Notes: a model not told the origin generated them from the letters alone. A DNA stretch of 64,000 nt from Halobacterium sp. KA-4 (GCF_021028995.1 NZ_JAJJZG010000001.1:124001-188000), one strand, 5' to 3'; positions 33,770 to 42,388 are shown, counted from the stretch's first letter. Numbers and translations are program-made.

Positions 33770-33867
33770 ACGAGTGGGCGATACGTCGCCCGCACCGATA
33801 AACGAGCGGGCCGTTGCCCTCGCACGGCATCAATAGATAAAAGAGCGCTCGCCGACTCTACACGTGT

Positions 33868-34041
33868 ATGGACGTTCCCCTAGAGCTTTCCGCGTATACG
33901 CGCGTGCTCCGACTGGCGAGCACGCCGTCGTGGGAGGAGTTCTCCCAGATTTCGAAAATCGCCGGTGCCGGCATCCTGCTGGTCGGCCTGCTCGGCTTCG
34001 TCATCTTCCTGGTGATGGAAGCAGTCACGTCGGTGATATAA
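33868..34041 (+). CDS. secE: Protein translocase subunit SecE (Sec61-gamma)
   Basis: A 57-residue single-helix membrane protein: an amphipathic N-terminal part ([20 protein letters not shown] region) and one transmembrane helix (about 32-51, [17 protein letters not shown]). Archaeal SecE has this short form and is followed by nusG, as here with a one-base gap. AATAGATAAAAG at 33832-33843 is the promoter, 25-36 bases upstream. It is essential for the Sec channel. It is short and easily missed because a longer chance frame overlaps it. Confidence 0.92.
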   Translation: MDVPLELSAYTRVLRLASTPSWEEFSQISKIAGAGILLVGLLGFVIFLVMEAVTSVI

Positions 34042-34042
34042 G

Positions 34043-34480
34043 ATGGGCGTATACGCCGTCAAGACCACCGCGAGCCAGGAGCAGACCGTCGCCAGCATGA
34101 TTGCCAACCGCGAAGCCGACGAGATTCACGCGGTGCTGGCACCCGACGCGCTCACCAGCTACGTGATGGTCGAAGCAGACGACCACAACATCATCGAGCG
34201 CGTGATGGAGGAGATTCCCCACGCGCGCAGCCTCGTCCCCGGCGAGTCCGGCATCAGCGAGGTCGAGCACTTCCTCTCCCCGAAGCCCGACGTCGAGGGC
34301 ATCGCGGAGGGCGACATCGTCGAACTCATCGCCGGCCCGTTCAAGGGCGAGAAGGCCCAGGTCCAGCGCATCGACGAGAGCAAAGACCAGGTCACCGTCG
34401 AACTGTACGAGGCGACCGTCCCGATTCCGGTGACGGTCCGCGGCGACCAGATTCGCGTGCTCGACTCCGAAGAACGATAG
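34043..34480 (+). CDS. spt5: Transcription elongation factor Spt5/NusG
   Basis: A 145-residue protein with an N-terminal NGN domain ([20 protein letters not shown], then SYVMVEADD) that clamps RNA polymerase and a C-terminal KOW domain ([21 protein letters not shown]). Co-transcribed with secE, a conserved archaeal and bacterial arrangement. A perfect palindrome follows the stop. Confidence 0.96.
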   Translation: MGVYAVKTTASQEQTVASMIANREADEIHAVLAPDALTSYVMVEADDHNIIERVMEEIPHARSLVPGESGISEVEHFLSPKPDVEGIAEGDIVELIAGPFKGEKAQVQRIDESKDQVTVELYEATVPIPVTVRGDQIRVLDSEER

Positions 34481-34493
34481 CGAACGCGACCAG

Positions 34494-34509
34494 CGAGGAA
34501 CGTTCCTCG
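34494..34509 (+). terminator. Palindrome after nusG
   Basis: CGAGGAAC-GTTCCTCG, a perfect 16-bp palindrome 14 bases after the stop; a later CAATTTTCG gives a short T-run. Likely 3'-end structure. Confidence 0.5.
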
Positions 34510-34594
34510 GACGACCCACACTCTCCCCTCAATTTTCGACGTTCAGCGCCTCGCGGCCCAAATCCTTACCTTCGAGGCAGCCGCAGCCACCACC

Positions 34595-34632
34595 GGAAGG
34601 AAGAGTCACACGCTCCTTCCACCCCCGCTTTT
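34595..34632 (+). terminator. Second hairpin and T-run in the nusG downstream region
   Basis: GGAAGGA (34595-34601) pairs perfectly with TCCTTCC (34614-34620), followed by CCCCGCTTTT ending at 34632. No gene is seen in the 255 bases from 34481 to 34735 apart from these structures and the next promoter. Confidence 0.45.
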
Positions 34633-34678
34633 CGGCCACGAACACGCCGACGGTGGCCGGCTGTTGTTCGTATCTTCG

Positions 34679-34725
34679 TGAAAATATTAGCGAACGGCAA
34701 TAGTACTCATCACCTAGTGACGAGT
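34679..34725 (+). promoter_or_regulatory. Promoter and palindromic site before the small Zn gene
   Basis: GAAAATATTAGCG (34679-34691) is a strong TATA-like box. It is followed by ACTCATCAC-CTA-GTGACGAGT (34705-34725), a 9-bp inverted repeat with one mismatch that would cover the transcription start. A repressor-type operator is an inference. Confidence 0.45.
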
Positions 34726-34735
34726 CGTGTTATCT

Positions 34736-34912
34736 ATGCCCAAACACCTGTTCGCGGAGTGCCCGGCATGTGGTTGGGACCCGAGGTGCGCGTACCTGCG
34801 TGAGGACCGGGAGCTCTCCGACGAGTCCGCCCACGACCGAATCGTTGAGCACGTCCAGCTGACCGACGACAAATTCCACAATCGAATCGAGAGCGAGCTC
34901 CAGCGGGCGTGA
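34736..34912 (+). CDS. 58-residue cysteine-containing small protein
   Basis: MPKHLFAECPACGWDPRCAY at the N-terminus gives a CxxC plus a third Cys; the rest is charged and helical (DRELSDESAHDRIVEHVQLT). Histidines could complete a zinc site. Unlike most genes here it seems to have a leader of about 25-30 bases and a palindrome at the start of transcription, suggesting regulated expression. Family not recognised. Confidence 0.65.
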   Translation: MPKHLFAECPACGWDPRCAYLREDRELSDESAHDRIVEHVQLTDDKFHNRIESELQRA

Positions 34913-34942
34913 CGAGCCGGTGCTCGCCGGTCGTTATTTGAC

Positions 34943-35671
34943 TCAGTCCTCGGCGGTCGGTTCGACGATGGTGTTTTCGAGCGTGCCGACGCCCTCGTAG
35001 GTGATTTCGACGGTGTCGCCGGGTTCGACGAGCCCCGGATTCGCGGGGCTGCCGAACGCGACGACGTCCCCGGGCTGGAACGTGAACCGCTCGGAGAGGA
35101 ACGAGACGACCTCGTAGGGGTCGAACAGCATGAGTTCGGTGTTGGCTTCCTGGCGGCGCTCGCCCGCGACGTCGGTGTGCATGTCGATACCGCGCGGGTC
35201 GACGTCGGTCTCTATCCACGGACCGAGCGGCCCGGAGCCGTCGAAGGCCTTGCGCGCGGTGCGCCCGGGCTGGTCGAGCGCGTCGAGGTCGTTCATGACC
35301 GTGAACCCGCGGAGCACGTCCGGCACGTCGCGCTCGTCGACGCGGTGGCAGCGCTCGCCGACGACGGCCGCGAGTTCGCCCGCGTACGTCAATTCGTCCG
35401 TGAACGTCGGGTACGGCACGTCGTCGCCGTGGCCGACCACGGAGACCGGCGGCTTGATGAAGAAGTCGGGCTGCTCGGGACGCTCGTAGTCCATCTGGGC
35501 GAGCGTCTCGGCGTAGTTGCGTCCGACGCAGTACAGCGCCGACGGGTCGCAGGGCGGCGCGAGCGTGCCGTCCTCGCCGACGACGTACTCGGCGTCCTCG
35601 GTGGCGACGCGTCCGTCGCGGTACTCGCCCTCGACGAGGCCGTCGTCGGTCCGGAGTCGTGCGAGTCGCAT
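34943..35671 (-). CDS. Fumarylacetoacetate hydrolase-family protein
   Basis: A 242-residue enzyme of the FAH superfamily, which cleaves or decarboxylates dicarboxylic keto-acids. Seen: YCVGRNYAETLAQM, FFIKPPVSVVGHG, and the metal ligands in the EL(A)-type block (AGELAAVVG) with TVMNDLDA; NGELRQ-type helix appears as ERRQEANTELM, and the C-terminal PGDVVAFGSPANPG. The substrate cannot be read from sequence; acylpyruvases and oxaloacetate decarboxylases share this form. Confidence 0.87.
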   Translation of the reverse strand: MRLARLRTDDGLVEGEYRDGRVATEDAEYVVGEDGTLAPPCDPSALYCVGRNYAETLAQMDYERPEQPDFFIKPPVSVVGHGDDVPYPTFTDELTYAGELAAVVGERCHRVDERDVPDVLRGFTVMNDLDALDQPGRTARKAFDGSGPLGPWIETDVDPRGIDMHTDVAGERRQEANTELMLFDPYEVVSFLSERFTFQPGDVVAFGSPANPGLVEPGDTVEITYEGVGTLENTIVEPTAED

Positions 35672-35723
35672 GGCTGGACGTCACGGAGGCGCGGCAAATC
35701 GCTTACGAACGCGGCGAAAGGAA

Positions 35724-36065
35724 CTAGCTCGTGGTGGCGTGCGCGGCGTCGGTGGCCTCGGCGACGTCGATGGGTTCGTCGCTCAGGAGGTCTTCGAGCA
35801 CCGACGGGTCGAGTTCCTCGGCGACGTCGTCGAGCACGCGCTCGCGCTCGCGGATGGCTTCGGCGTCGCCGTCGTAGAACCGGACGTACTCGGCGCGCGT
35901 GTGCTCGCGGAGCCCGTGCTTGATGGCGAAGAAGCCCTCGGGGACCGTCTCCCCGCAGATTTCGCACTCGTGGGCGTCGTGGTCCGCGACCTGATGGGCC
36001 AACAGCGCCTCGACGCTCCCGAACGTCGACCCACAACCGACAATCGCGCACTCCCACGCAGACAT
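35724..36065 (-). CDS. Two-zinc-finger protein (C2H2-like), haloarchaeal
   Basis: A 113-residue protein with two fingers in the first half: CAIVGCGSTFGSVEALLAHQ...H and CEICGETVPEGFFAIKHGLREH. The second half is acidic and helical. The minus-strand box TTTATTTGCG (about 36089-36098) is 24-33 bases before the ATG. Probably DNA- or RNA-binding; I recall it as a DUF7565-like haloarchaeal group. C2H2 fingers of this type are rare in archaea outside such families. Confidence 0.75.
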   Translation of the reverse strand: MSAWECAIVGCGSTFGSVEALLAHQVADHDAHECEICGETVPEGFFAIKHGLREHTRAEYVRFYDGDAEAIRERERVLDDVAEELDPSVLEDLLSDEPIDVAEATDAAHATTS

Positions 36066-36318
36066 ACGCCTCTGTAACCTTAGCGCGCAAATAAACCTTG
36101 TGTCGCTTTTTCGACCACTGAACCCGCTCCGTCCGCCGTTCGTCTGTCTTCCGTCAGACAAATTATCGCCAATGAAACGCCGTTTAGGCGGGTGTTAACG
36201 CCCAGCAATCGAGGCCTGATACGAGCACTTCGAGAGTTCTCCCGTCCGTTTCTCGATTCGGACGAGTGGAAAGCATCGAATTTATTGGCGGTCGGGAGAC
36301 AGGCCGGCGTCTGCCTCG
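36066..36318. other. 253-base intergenic region, no gene seen
   Basis: Contains the promoter of the zinc-finger gene (36088-36098), an inverted repeat GTCTG/CAGAC around 36150-36166 and the near-palindrome GGGTGTTAACGCCC at about 36191-36204. Longer A/T runs (AAATTATCGCC, AATTTATTGG) are unlike neighbouring sequence. No convincing small frame. Confidence 0.4.
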
Positions 36319-37479
36319 CTACTGCTCCCCGCTCTGCCGATAGATGAGGTTCCGCTGAATCTCGTTGGCGCCCTCGTAGATGACCGGGATGCGGGCGTCG
36401 CGGTAGACGCGGGCGATGCGGCGGTCGGTGAGAATCGAGCGGCCGCCGTGGAACTGCATCCCCTGTTCGGCGTTGTCGACGGCGACCTCGGTGGACTTCG
36501 TCTTCGCCATCGCCGCCCAGAGGCCGGGGTTCTCGTAGGCCTCGACTTTGCGGGCGGCGCGGTAGTTCAGCGCGCGGGCGGCCTCGAATTCGAGGCGCAT
36601 GTCCGCGAGGCCGTGCTGGACGGCCTGGAAGTCCGCGACGTGGCGGCCGAACTCCTCGCGCTCGTGCACGAAGTCCCACGCCTCCTCGAGCGCGGCGGCG
36701 GCGAGGCCGAGGCCGTGCCCGCCGACGACGACGCGGCCGTGGTTGAAGAAGTCCGCGAGCATCATGAACCCGGCCCCCTCGCTCCCGATGAGGTTCTCCG
36801 CGGGAATCCGGCAGTCGTCGAAGACGATGTGGGCCTGCTTGGACGCGCGCATCCCCATCTTCTCGGGGATGTGCTCGGCAACGTATCCCTCGGTGTCCGT
36901 GGGCACGACGAACAGCGAGTAGTTCATGTAGCGGTCGTCGGTGTCGCCGGTCTTGGCGTACACCGTCACCCAGTCGGCTTCGACGCCGTTGCCAATCCAG
37001 TACTTCTCACCGTTCAGCACGTACTCGTCCTCGTCCTTCTCCGCAGTGGTTTGCATGCCGGCGAGGTCGGAGCCGATTTCGGGCTCGGAGACCGCCAGGC
37101 CGGTAATCTGGTCGTTCTCTGCGACCGGGCGGAGCCACTGTTCTTTCTGTTCGTCGGTGCCGTACTGTTCGAGCATCTCCGCGCCGAAGCTCGCGAGCTG
37201 GAGCGTCAGCGCGATGCCGGCGTCCGCACGGTAGAACTCCTCGGCGATAGCGAGAACCTGTTCGAGGTCGAGGCCGCGGCCGCCGTACTCCTCGCTGATA
37301 TCCTGGGCGACGAGGCCGGCGTCCATCCCGGCTTCCAGAACCTCCCAGGGGTAGTCGCCGGTCCGGTAGTACTCCTCGGCGTTCGGCGCGATGTGCTCGG
37401 TGGCAAAGTCGCGGGCCTCGCGCTTGACGTCGAGCGCGTGCTCGGGCACGAGGTCCTCGGAGAGCAGATTCAGACTCAT
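36319..37479 (-). CDS. acd: Acyl-CoA dehydrogenase
   Basis: A 386-residue FAD enzyme for the first step of beta-oxidation or amino-acid breakdown. Seen: SEYGGRGLD, TGLAVSEPEIGSDLAGM, GEKYWIGNG, MGMRASKQAHIVFDD, the QAVQHGLADM helix, and the C-terminal VIYEGANEIQRN, whose Glu is the catalytic base position of short/medium-chain and isovaleryl types. GTTTATG (minus strand, about 37501-37507) is the leaderless box. Chain-length preference unknown. Confidence 0.93.
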   Translation of the reverse strand: MSLNLLSEDLVPEHALDVKREARDFATEHIAPNAEEYYRTGDYPWEVLEAGMDAGLVAQDISEEYGGRGLDLEQVLAIAEEFYRADAGIALTLQLASFGAEMLEQYGTDEQKEQWLRPVAENDQITGLAVSEPEIGSDLAGMQTTAEKDEDEYVLNGEKYWIGNGVEADWVTVYAKTGDTDDRYMNYSLFVVPTDTEGYVAEHIPEKMGMRASKQAHIVFDDCRIPAENLIGSEGAGFMMLADFFNHGRVVVGGHGLGLAAAALEEAWDFVHEREEFGRHVADFQAVQHGLADMRLEFEAARALNYRAARKVEAYENPGLWAAMAKTKSTEVAVDNAEQGMQFHGGRSILTDRRIARVYRDARIPVIYEGANEIQRNLIYRQSGEQ

Positions 37480-37591
37480 ACCGGCAGTTGGGTCGCCACG
37501 GGCATAAACGGCCGCGAACGCCCAACAGCGGGCGCGGAGTTTATCGGCCGGAACCGTAAGCCGCTAATCCTCGGCTGACGAATCCGGGTAC

Positions 37592-38347
37592 GTGCCGACG
37601 ACACGGGTCGACCTCCACGCGAAGGTGCTCGACGACGAGGCGGTCCGCCGCGCGAAGGCCGCCGGCATCGACGTGCTGGTGTACGCCCCGCACTTCACGC
37701 GGCTGCCGGACGCCCGCGAGCGCGCGGCCGAGTACTCGGACGAGGAGCTACTGGTGGTGCCCGGCCGCGAGGTGTTCACGGGTTCGTGGCGCGACCGCAA
37801 GCACGTGCTCGCGGTCGGTCTCGACGACCCAATCCCGGACTTCGTGACGCTAGACGGCGCGTTCGCGGCGTTCCGCGAGCAAGACGCCGCCGTGCTCGCT
37901 CCCCACCCCGAGTACCTCACGGTGAGCCTGACGGCCGCGGAAATCGAGCGGTTCCGCGAGGACGTCGACGCCGTCGAGACGTACAACCCGAAGCACTTCC
38001 CCTGGGACAACAACCGCGCGCGGGCGCTCGCCGACGGTTACGACATCCCCGGGTTCGCGTCATCATACGCCCACCGCGCGGCGACCGTGGGCGGCGTCTG
38101 GACGGAGTTCGACGCCGACATCCAGTCGGAGGCGGACCTCGTGGACGCACTCCAATCGGGTGTGCCGCGCCGTACCTACCACCAGCGGAATCCGCGGTTC
38201 CGGGCGCGCGAACTGGTGGAGAAGGCCCACCTTGCGTACGAGAACACGTGGGAGAAAGTCGACCGCCTCCTCCTCTCGGGCATGGAGCCCACCCACCCCC
38301 GTCACATCGCGTACGGCGGCGAGTTCGACGACGTCGCCGTCTACTAG
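37592..38347 (+). CDS. PHP-like domain protein with altered metal motif
   Basis: A 251-residue protein related to PHP hydrolases. The first motif reads RVDLHAKVLDD in place of the usual DLHxH(S/T), and the second, VLVYAPHFT, in place of TDH; later motifs PHPEYLT, ETYNPKH and SSYAHRAATVGGVW are in order. Metal coordination must differ from canonical PHP enzymes. It starts with GTG at 37592 with CGCTAATCC about 30 bases upstream. Its TAG overlaps the convergent membrane gene. Function unknown. Confidence 0.75.
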   Translation: MPTTRVDLHAKVLDDEAVRRAKAAGIDVLVYAPHFTRLPDARERAAEYSDEELLVVPGREVFTGSWRDRKHVLAVGLDDPIPDFVTLDGAFAAFREQDAAVLAPHPEYLTVSLTAAEIERFREDVDAVETYNPKHFPWDNNRARALADGYDIPGFASSYAHRAATVGGVWTEFDADIQSEADLVDALQSGVPRRTYHQRNPRFRARELVEKAHLAYENTWEKVDRLLLSGMEPTHPRHIAYGGEFDDVAVY

Positions 38348-38826
38348 AGGAGGCTGCTGACGGCGTCGGTCGGAACGTACTGCGGGGCGACGTGGACGAC
38401 GACCGCGATGGCCGCGAGTTCGACGAGCGTGATGACGACGGTGACCGTGCTGGCGTACTTCGAGACCGTGGTGACGCCGATGGGCAGCCCGTACTCCTGG
38501 TCGGAGAGCGGGTAGAACAGCGCGATACCGCGCTTGCTCCCGACGACGTCGAGCACGTAGTGGGTGGCGACGCCGATCCAGACGTACTGGAGGTTCCCGA
38601 AGTACATCGGGAAGACGTACAACAGCGCCAGCACCGGGATGTTGTGGAGGGTCTTGCGGTGTTTCCCGAAGTCGGTGTCGACATCGGGGAACAGCGCGCC
38701 CAGCACGACGGGGATGAGCACGGCGGCGATGGTGCGCAGCGTCTCGACGCCACCGGAAGGGTAGAGCACGTAGCCCAGCCCGATGGCGAGCAGGATGCCG
38801 TTGAGGATGTGGTCGCCCTTGTTCAT
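38344..38826 (-). CDS. Membrane-bound metal-dependent hydrolase-like protein (YdjM/DUF457 type)
   Basis: A 160-residue protein with four or five hydrophobic segments. Histidine/aspartate motifs typical of the family are visible: MNKGDHILNG, LFPDVDTDFGKHRKTLHN, and IGVATHYVLDVVGSKRG. Actual enzymatic activity of this family is poorly established. It follows cinA on the same strand with a 49-base gap and lacks an obvious box of its own. Confidence 0.75.
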   Translation of the reverse strand: MNKGDHILNGILLAIGLGYVLYPSGGVETLRTIAAVLIPVVLGALFPDVDTDFGKHRKTLHNIPVLALLYVFPMYFGNLQYVWIGVATHYVLDVVGSKRGIALFYPLSDQEYGLPIGVTTVSKYASTVTVVITLVELAAIAVVVHVAPQYVPTDAVSSLL

Positions 38827-38875
38827 TATCGGGGCCGAGAGCACGCGGCCACGTGACCGTTTCGGCACACGGCCG

Positions 38876-39394
38876 CTACGTCCGGACCGACTCGACTTCC
38901 TCGCGGAGTTTGCGGAGCGCGCGCCGCGCAATCTGTTCTTTGATTTCGGTGCGCGTGCCGTCGAACTCCCGGCGCTCGACGGTCGTGTAGCTGGACTGCG
39001 TGCCCCACTCGCCGGCGTACGCGACGCCGATGTAGACGGTGCCGACGGGCTTCTCCTCGCTCCCACCAGTCGGGCCGGCGATACCGGTCGTGGAGACGCC
39101 CCACCGCGTGCCGGCGGCGTCGCGGGTCGCCTGCGCCATCTGCCGGGCGACGGGCTCGCTGACGGCACCGTGTTCATCCAGCGCCTCGCGGGAGACGCCG
39201 GTGTCGAGTTTGGCGTCGTACGTGTACGTCACCAGCGCGCGGTCGAAGTAGTCGCTGGAGCCCGAGACGTCGGTCAGCAGCGACCCGACGAGCCCGCCAG
39301 TACAGGATTCGGCGGTCGCGACGGTGTGGCCGGCCTCCGGGAGCACGTCGTTGAGTTTCTCCTCTATCGGCGGGTCGGCGGCGTACTCGCGCAT
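38876..39394 (-). CDS. CinA-type nicotinamide-nucleotide amidohydrolase
   Basis: A 172-residue stand-alone CinA C-terminal domain (PncC-like), which deamidates NMN to recycle NAD. Seen: TVATAESCTGGLVGSLLTDVSGSS (catalytic Ser/Lys region split here as AESCTGG and DVSGSSDYF), VTYTYDAK, and TTGIAGPTGGSEEKPVGTV (shown as IAGPTGG and EKPVGTV). ATG at 39394 fits the family start. Confidence 0.88.
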   Translation of the reverse strand: MREYAADPPIEEKLNDVLPEAGHTVATAESCTGGLVGSLLTDVSGSSDYFDRALVTYTYDAKLDTGVSREALDEHGAVSEPVARQMAQATRDAAGTRWGVSTTGIAGPTGGSEEKPVGTVYIGVAYAGEWGTQSSYTTVERREFDGTRTEIKEQIARRALRKLREEVESVRT

Positions 39395-39434
39395 GCTCCG
39401 GGCTACCGCGCCGGTGAGCAAGAAGGTGGTGGCG

Positions 39435-39785
39435 TCAGACGGTGTCGCGGTCGGTGTACGTGTACCGCTTCGCGATGCGGCCGTCCTCGAAGACGTGGAT
39501 GTCTGCGAACCCGAACTCGACCGTCTCGCCGTCCTGCACGCCCGAGAACGTCCCGCGGGCGGCCGCGCGGTCCCCGTCGACGAGCACGTCGTGGACGGTG
39601 TGGCTGCCGTCCTCGAGCGGGCGGTCCTCGCGGTAGAACGCTTCGAGGTCGGCCTTGCCCTCGATTGGCTGCTGGCCGGGCCGGTCGTAGACGATGTCGT
39701 CGGCGAACAGCGCGAGCAGGTCGTCGATGCGGTCGGCGTCCACGGCGTCGTAGTACTCGTGGACGTGCTCGGTGTAGTCGGTCAT
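39435..39785 (-). CDS. SnoaL/NTF2-like small protein
   Basis: A 116-residue protein with the cone-shaped NTF2 fold pattern: N-terminal helices HVHEYYDAVDADRIDDLLAL, FADDIVYDRPG, then strands TVHDVLVDGDRAAARGTFSG and FADIHVFEDGRIAKRY. Family members include isomerases, hydrolases and non-enzymatic binding proteins, so no function can be assigned. Upstream of cinA on the same strand with a 40-base gap. Confidence 0.8.
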   Translation of the reverse strand: MTDYTEHVHEYYDAVDADRIDDLLALFADDIVYDRPGQQPIEGKADLEAFYREDRPLEDGSHTVHDVLVDGDRAAARGTFSGVQDGETVEFGFADIHVFEDGRIAKRYTYTDRDTV

Positions 39786-39888
39786 GGGTCAGGTGAGGGT
39801 CGGCCAGCGAATCAACCGCACAGTACCGGCAAGCGCCGCTCGTTTCCGCGGGCGAAAGAGCCACGTGGCGGGACGGAAACGCTGGTGT

Positions 39889-40995
39889 ATGGAGTACGAG
39901 GAGCCGCTGTTCTTCCGCGTGATGGAGTACGCGGCGAAGTCAGACAGCGACGTGGTGAACATGGTCTCGGGGAACCCCGACTGGGGGTCGCCGCCCGCGC
40001 TCGCGGAGGGCCTCCACGAGTACGCCGACACGGGCGGCCGCCAGTTCCAGTACCCGCCCAGCGAGGGGCTCCGGGAGCTCCGCGAGGAAATCGCGGCGCG
40101 CCGGCAGGTCCCCGTCGAGCAGGTCATCGTCACGAACGGCGCGGGCGAGGCGAACTACCTCGGGATGGGGCGCGCGCTCGAACGCGGCGCCGGTGACGAG
40201 GTCGTGATGACCGACCCAGTCTACCCCTACTATCCGGGGAAGACGGACATGCTCGGCGGCGAGCAGGTGTTCGTCGAGACGGCCGAGGACGGTAGCCTCG
40301 ACCCCGCGGACGTGCGCGCCGCCGCCAGCGAGGACACCGCGTGCATCATGGCGACGACGCCGAACAACCCCACGGGTGCGGTGTACGGCGAGGAGACGAT
40401 GCGCGAACTCGTCGCCGTCGCCGAGGAGTACGACGCCATCCTCGTCAGCGACGAGGTGTACGACCACTTCGACTTCTCCGGGCGGTTCACCTCGGCGCTG
40501 GAATTCGAGTCGGAGCACCGCATCGTCGTGAACGCGTTCTCGAAGTCGCTCGCCATCACGGGGTTCCGGGTCGGGTACTGCATCGCGCCCGAGCGCCACG
40601 CCGACCCGATGAAGTCCCGGCACATGCTGACGAACGTGGCGACGACGCGCCCGGGGCAAGCCGCCGTCCTGCACGCGCTCCGCGAGACCGAGCCGGAGTA
40701 CTACGAGCGGACTCGGGAGACGCTGCGCGAGCGCGTGGACACGTTCACGTCGGCGCTGGACGACGCGGGCGCAGAGTACATCGAACCCGACGGCAGCTTC
40801 TACGTGCTCGCGCGCTTCCCGGACTTCCCCGGCACGCTGGAGAACACGTTCGAACTCATCGACGAGGCGGGCGTCGCGGGGATGCCCGGCTCCGGGTTCG
40901 GGACCGCGCGCGAGGAGTGGCTGCGGTTCGCGCTCGTCACGCCGCGCGTCGAGGAAGCAGCCGACCGGCTCGCGGACTACTTCGCGGAGCGGTAG
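39889..40995 (+). CDS. Class I/II PLP aminotransferase
   Basis: A 368-residue fold-I aminotransferase. Seen: NPDWGSPPALAEG, the N-terminal substrate loop, NGAGEANYLGM, TTPNNPTGAVY, VSDEVYDHFDF, and the PLP lysine in AFSKSLAITGFRVGY. The terminal Arg for the substrate carboxylate is in WLRFALV. Likely transaminates aspartate, an aromatic or a branched amino acid; could not be fixed. It is a candidate for the succinyl-DAP aminotransferase missing from the dap operon, but nothing specific supports this. Confidence 0.86.
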   Translation: MEYEEPLFFRVMEYAAKSDSDVVNMVSGNPDWGSPPALAEGLHEYADTGGRQFQYPPSEGLRELREEIAARRQVPVEQVIVTNGAGEANYLGMGRALERGAGDEVVMTDPVYPYYPGKTDMLGGEQVFVETAEDGSLDPADVRAAASEDTACIMATTPNNPTGAVYGEETMRELVAVAEEYDAILVSDEVYDHFDFSGRFTSALEFESEHRIVVNAFSKSLAITGFRVGYCIAPERHADPMKSRHMLTNVATTRPGQAAVLHALRETEPEYYERTRETLRERVDTFTSALDDAGAEYIEPDGSFYVLARFPDFPGTLENTFELIDEAGVAGMPGSGFGTAREEWLRFALVTPRVEEAADRLADYFAER

Positions 40996-41196
40996 TCAGT
41001 AGCCGCCCGCGTCTGAATTCGAGAAACACCGCCCGCAACGGCAGGCGTCGAAGTCGTCGAGCGCGCGCTCGACCGCGACCGTCCGGATATCGTCGTGGCT
41101 GACGTCGTTGGTCGCGCCACACTTCGTCCGGCTGTAGGGGTTCTCCACCCCCTTCTTGTGCACGGTCGCCGTGCGCTCGTTCAGCACGCCCTCCAT
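40996..41196 (-). CDS. 66-residue cysteine-rich small protein
   Basis: Four cysteines, one in SRTKCGATND and three in the C-terminal ACRCGRCFSN, suggest a zinc site. The frame starts at ATG 41196; CAGTTTTCCG (minus strand, about 41217-41226) lies 21-30 bases upstream. Its stop directly abuts that of the aminotransferase. Not recognised as a named family. Confidence 0.65.
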   Translation of the reverse strand: MEGVLNERTATVHKKGVENPYSRTKCGATNDVSHDDIRTVAVERALDDFDACRCGRCFSNSDAGGY

Positions 41197-41307
41197 GCGG
41201 ACTAGTGACACGCTCTGCGCGGAAAACTGCTCCGGCCAAAACGTTCGGGACGCGCCCGCGAGGACCGCGACCGACGGATTGACCCCGCTGGGTCGCCCAC
41301 TCCGTGT

Positions 41308-42339
41308 ATGGACGAAATCGAGGTCGAGGCAGTCGACTCCCTCGACCCCGGGGTAGTCAGCGACACCGCCGAGTACGTGCTGTACGGCGGGAAGGGTGGC
41401 GTCGGGAAGACGACGATGGCGGCGGCGACCGCGCTCGCGAGCGCGAACGACGGCACCGCCACGCTCGTGGTGTCGACGGACCCCGCGCACTCGCTGTCGG
41501 ACACGCTGGAGTTCGACGTGCCGAGCCGGCCCGCGAAGGTGCGCGAGGACAGCCCGCTGTGGGCGGTCGAAATCGACCCCGACGACGCGCTCTCACAGGC
41601 CGGGATGTTCGGGCAGGACGGCGGGTTCGCGGGCGGCCTCGACGAACTGCTCGGGGGCGCGGGCGGCGCTGGCGACGACGGCGCGATGATGCCGGGCGCC
41701 GACGAGGCCGCCGCGGTCCAGCTCCTCCTCGAATACATGGACGACGAGCGCTTCGACCGCGTCGTCGTCGACACCGCGCCGACGGGCCACACGCTCCGGT
41801 TGCTGGAACTCCCCGAAGTGCTGGACTCGATGGTCGGCCGCATGATGCAGATGCGCGACCGCTTCGGCGGGATGATGGACGGCCTCACCGGGATGTTCGG
41901 GCAGGGCGACGACGAGGACGAGCAAGCCGGCTTCGGGAACCTCGACGCCGTCGAGGAACGCGTCGAACGACTCCGCGACGTGCTCACGGACCCGACGCGT
42001 ACGGACTTCCGCGTCGTGCTCGTGCCCGAGGAGATGAGTGTGCTGGAAGCCCAGCGGCTCACCGACCGCCTCGACGAATTCGGCGTTCCCGTCGGAACGG
42101 TCGTCGTCAACCGCGTGATGGAGCCGCTGGCGGACGCCGCGGACGTCCCCGGCGACGCGTTCGTCGCGCCGAACCACGAGGACTGCGAGTTCTGCGCGCG
42201 CCGCTGGGACGTCCAGCAGGCCGCGCTCGCGGACGCCCAGGACCTGTTTCGGAACTACGACGTCAAGCGCGTGCCGCTGCTCGCCGACGAAGTCAGGGGC
42301 GAGCGCCCGCTGCGCGTCGTCGCGGCGTGTCTGGACTGA
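41308..42339 (+). CDS. Get3/ArsA-family ATPase
   Basis: A 343-residue P-loop ATPase. Seen: deviant Walker A GGKGGVGKTTMAAA (27-40), switch-like DPAHSLSD, DTAPTGHTLRLLELP, and a CxxC motif CEFCARR near residue 290, which in Get3 binds the zinc that joins the dimer. A Met/Gly-rich central stretch (MMQMRDRFGGMMDGLTGMFG region, about 175-200) resembles the hydrophobic helical subdomain that holds tail-anchored proteins. Single ArsA domain, so archaeal Get3-like targeting factor is more likely than an arsenite pump ATPase; no ars genes are nearby. Confidence 0.87.
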   Translation: MDEIEVEAVDSLDPGVVSDTAEYVLYGGKGGVGKTTMAAATALASANDGTATLVVSTDPAHSLSDTLEFDVPSRPAKVREDSPLWAVEIDPDDALSQAGMFGQDGGFAGGLDELLGGAGGAGDDGAMMPGADEAAAVQLLLEYMDDERFDRVVVDTAPTGHTLRLLELPEVLDSMVGRMMQMRDRFGGMMDGLTGMFGQGDDEDEQAGFGNLDAVEERVERLRDVLTDPTRTDFRVVLVPEEMSVLEAQRLTDRLDEFGVPVGTVVVNRVMEPLADAADVPGDAFVAPNHEDCEFCARRWDVQQAALADAQDLFRNYDVKRVPLLADEVRGERPLRVVAACLD

Positions 42340-42388
42340 CGGCCGGCACCCACGCCGATTTCTGAACGATGCTGGGGGAGGTAATTTT

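Noticed and set aside
33864-34100. 78-codon frame overlapping the secE region
   Set aside because: Out of frame with secE, which has the correct promoter spacing, the membrane helix and the nusG neighbour.
40996-41490. Longer start for the small cysteine-rich gene
   Set aside because: The upstream extension overlaps the Get3-like gene in reverse and is Arg-rich; a promoter box is placed correctly for the ATG at 41196.
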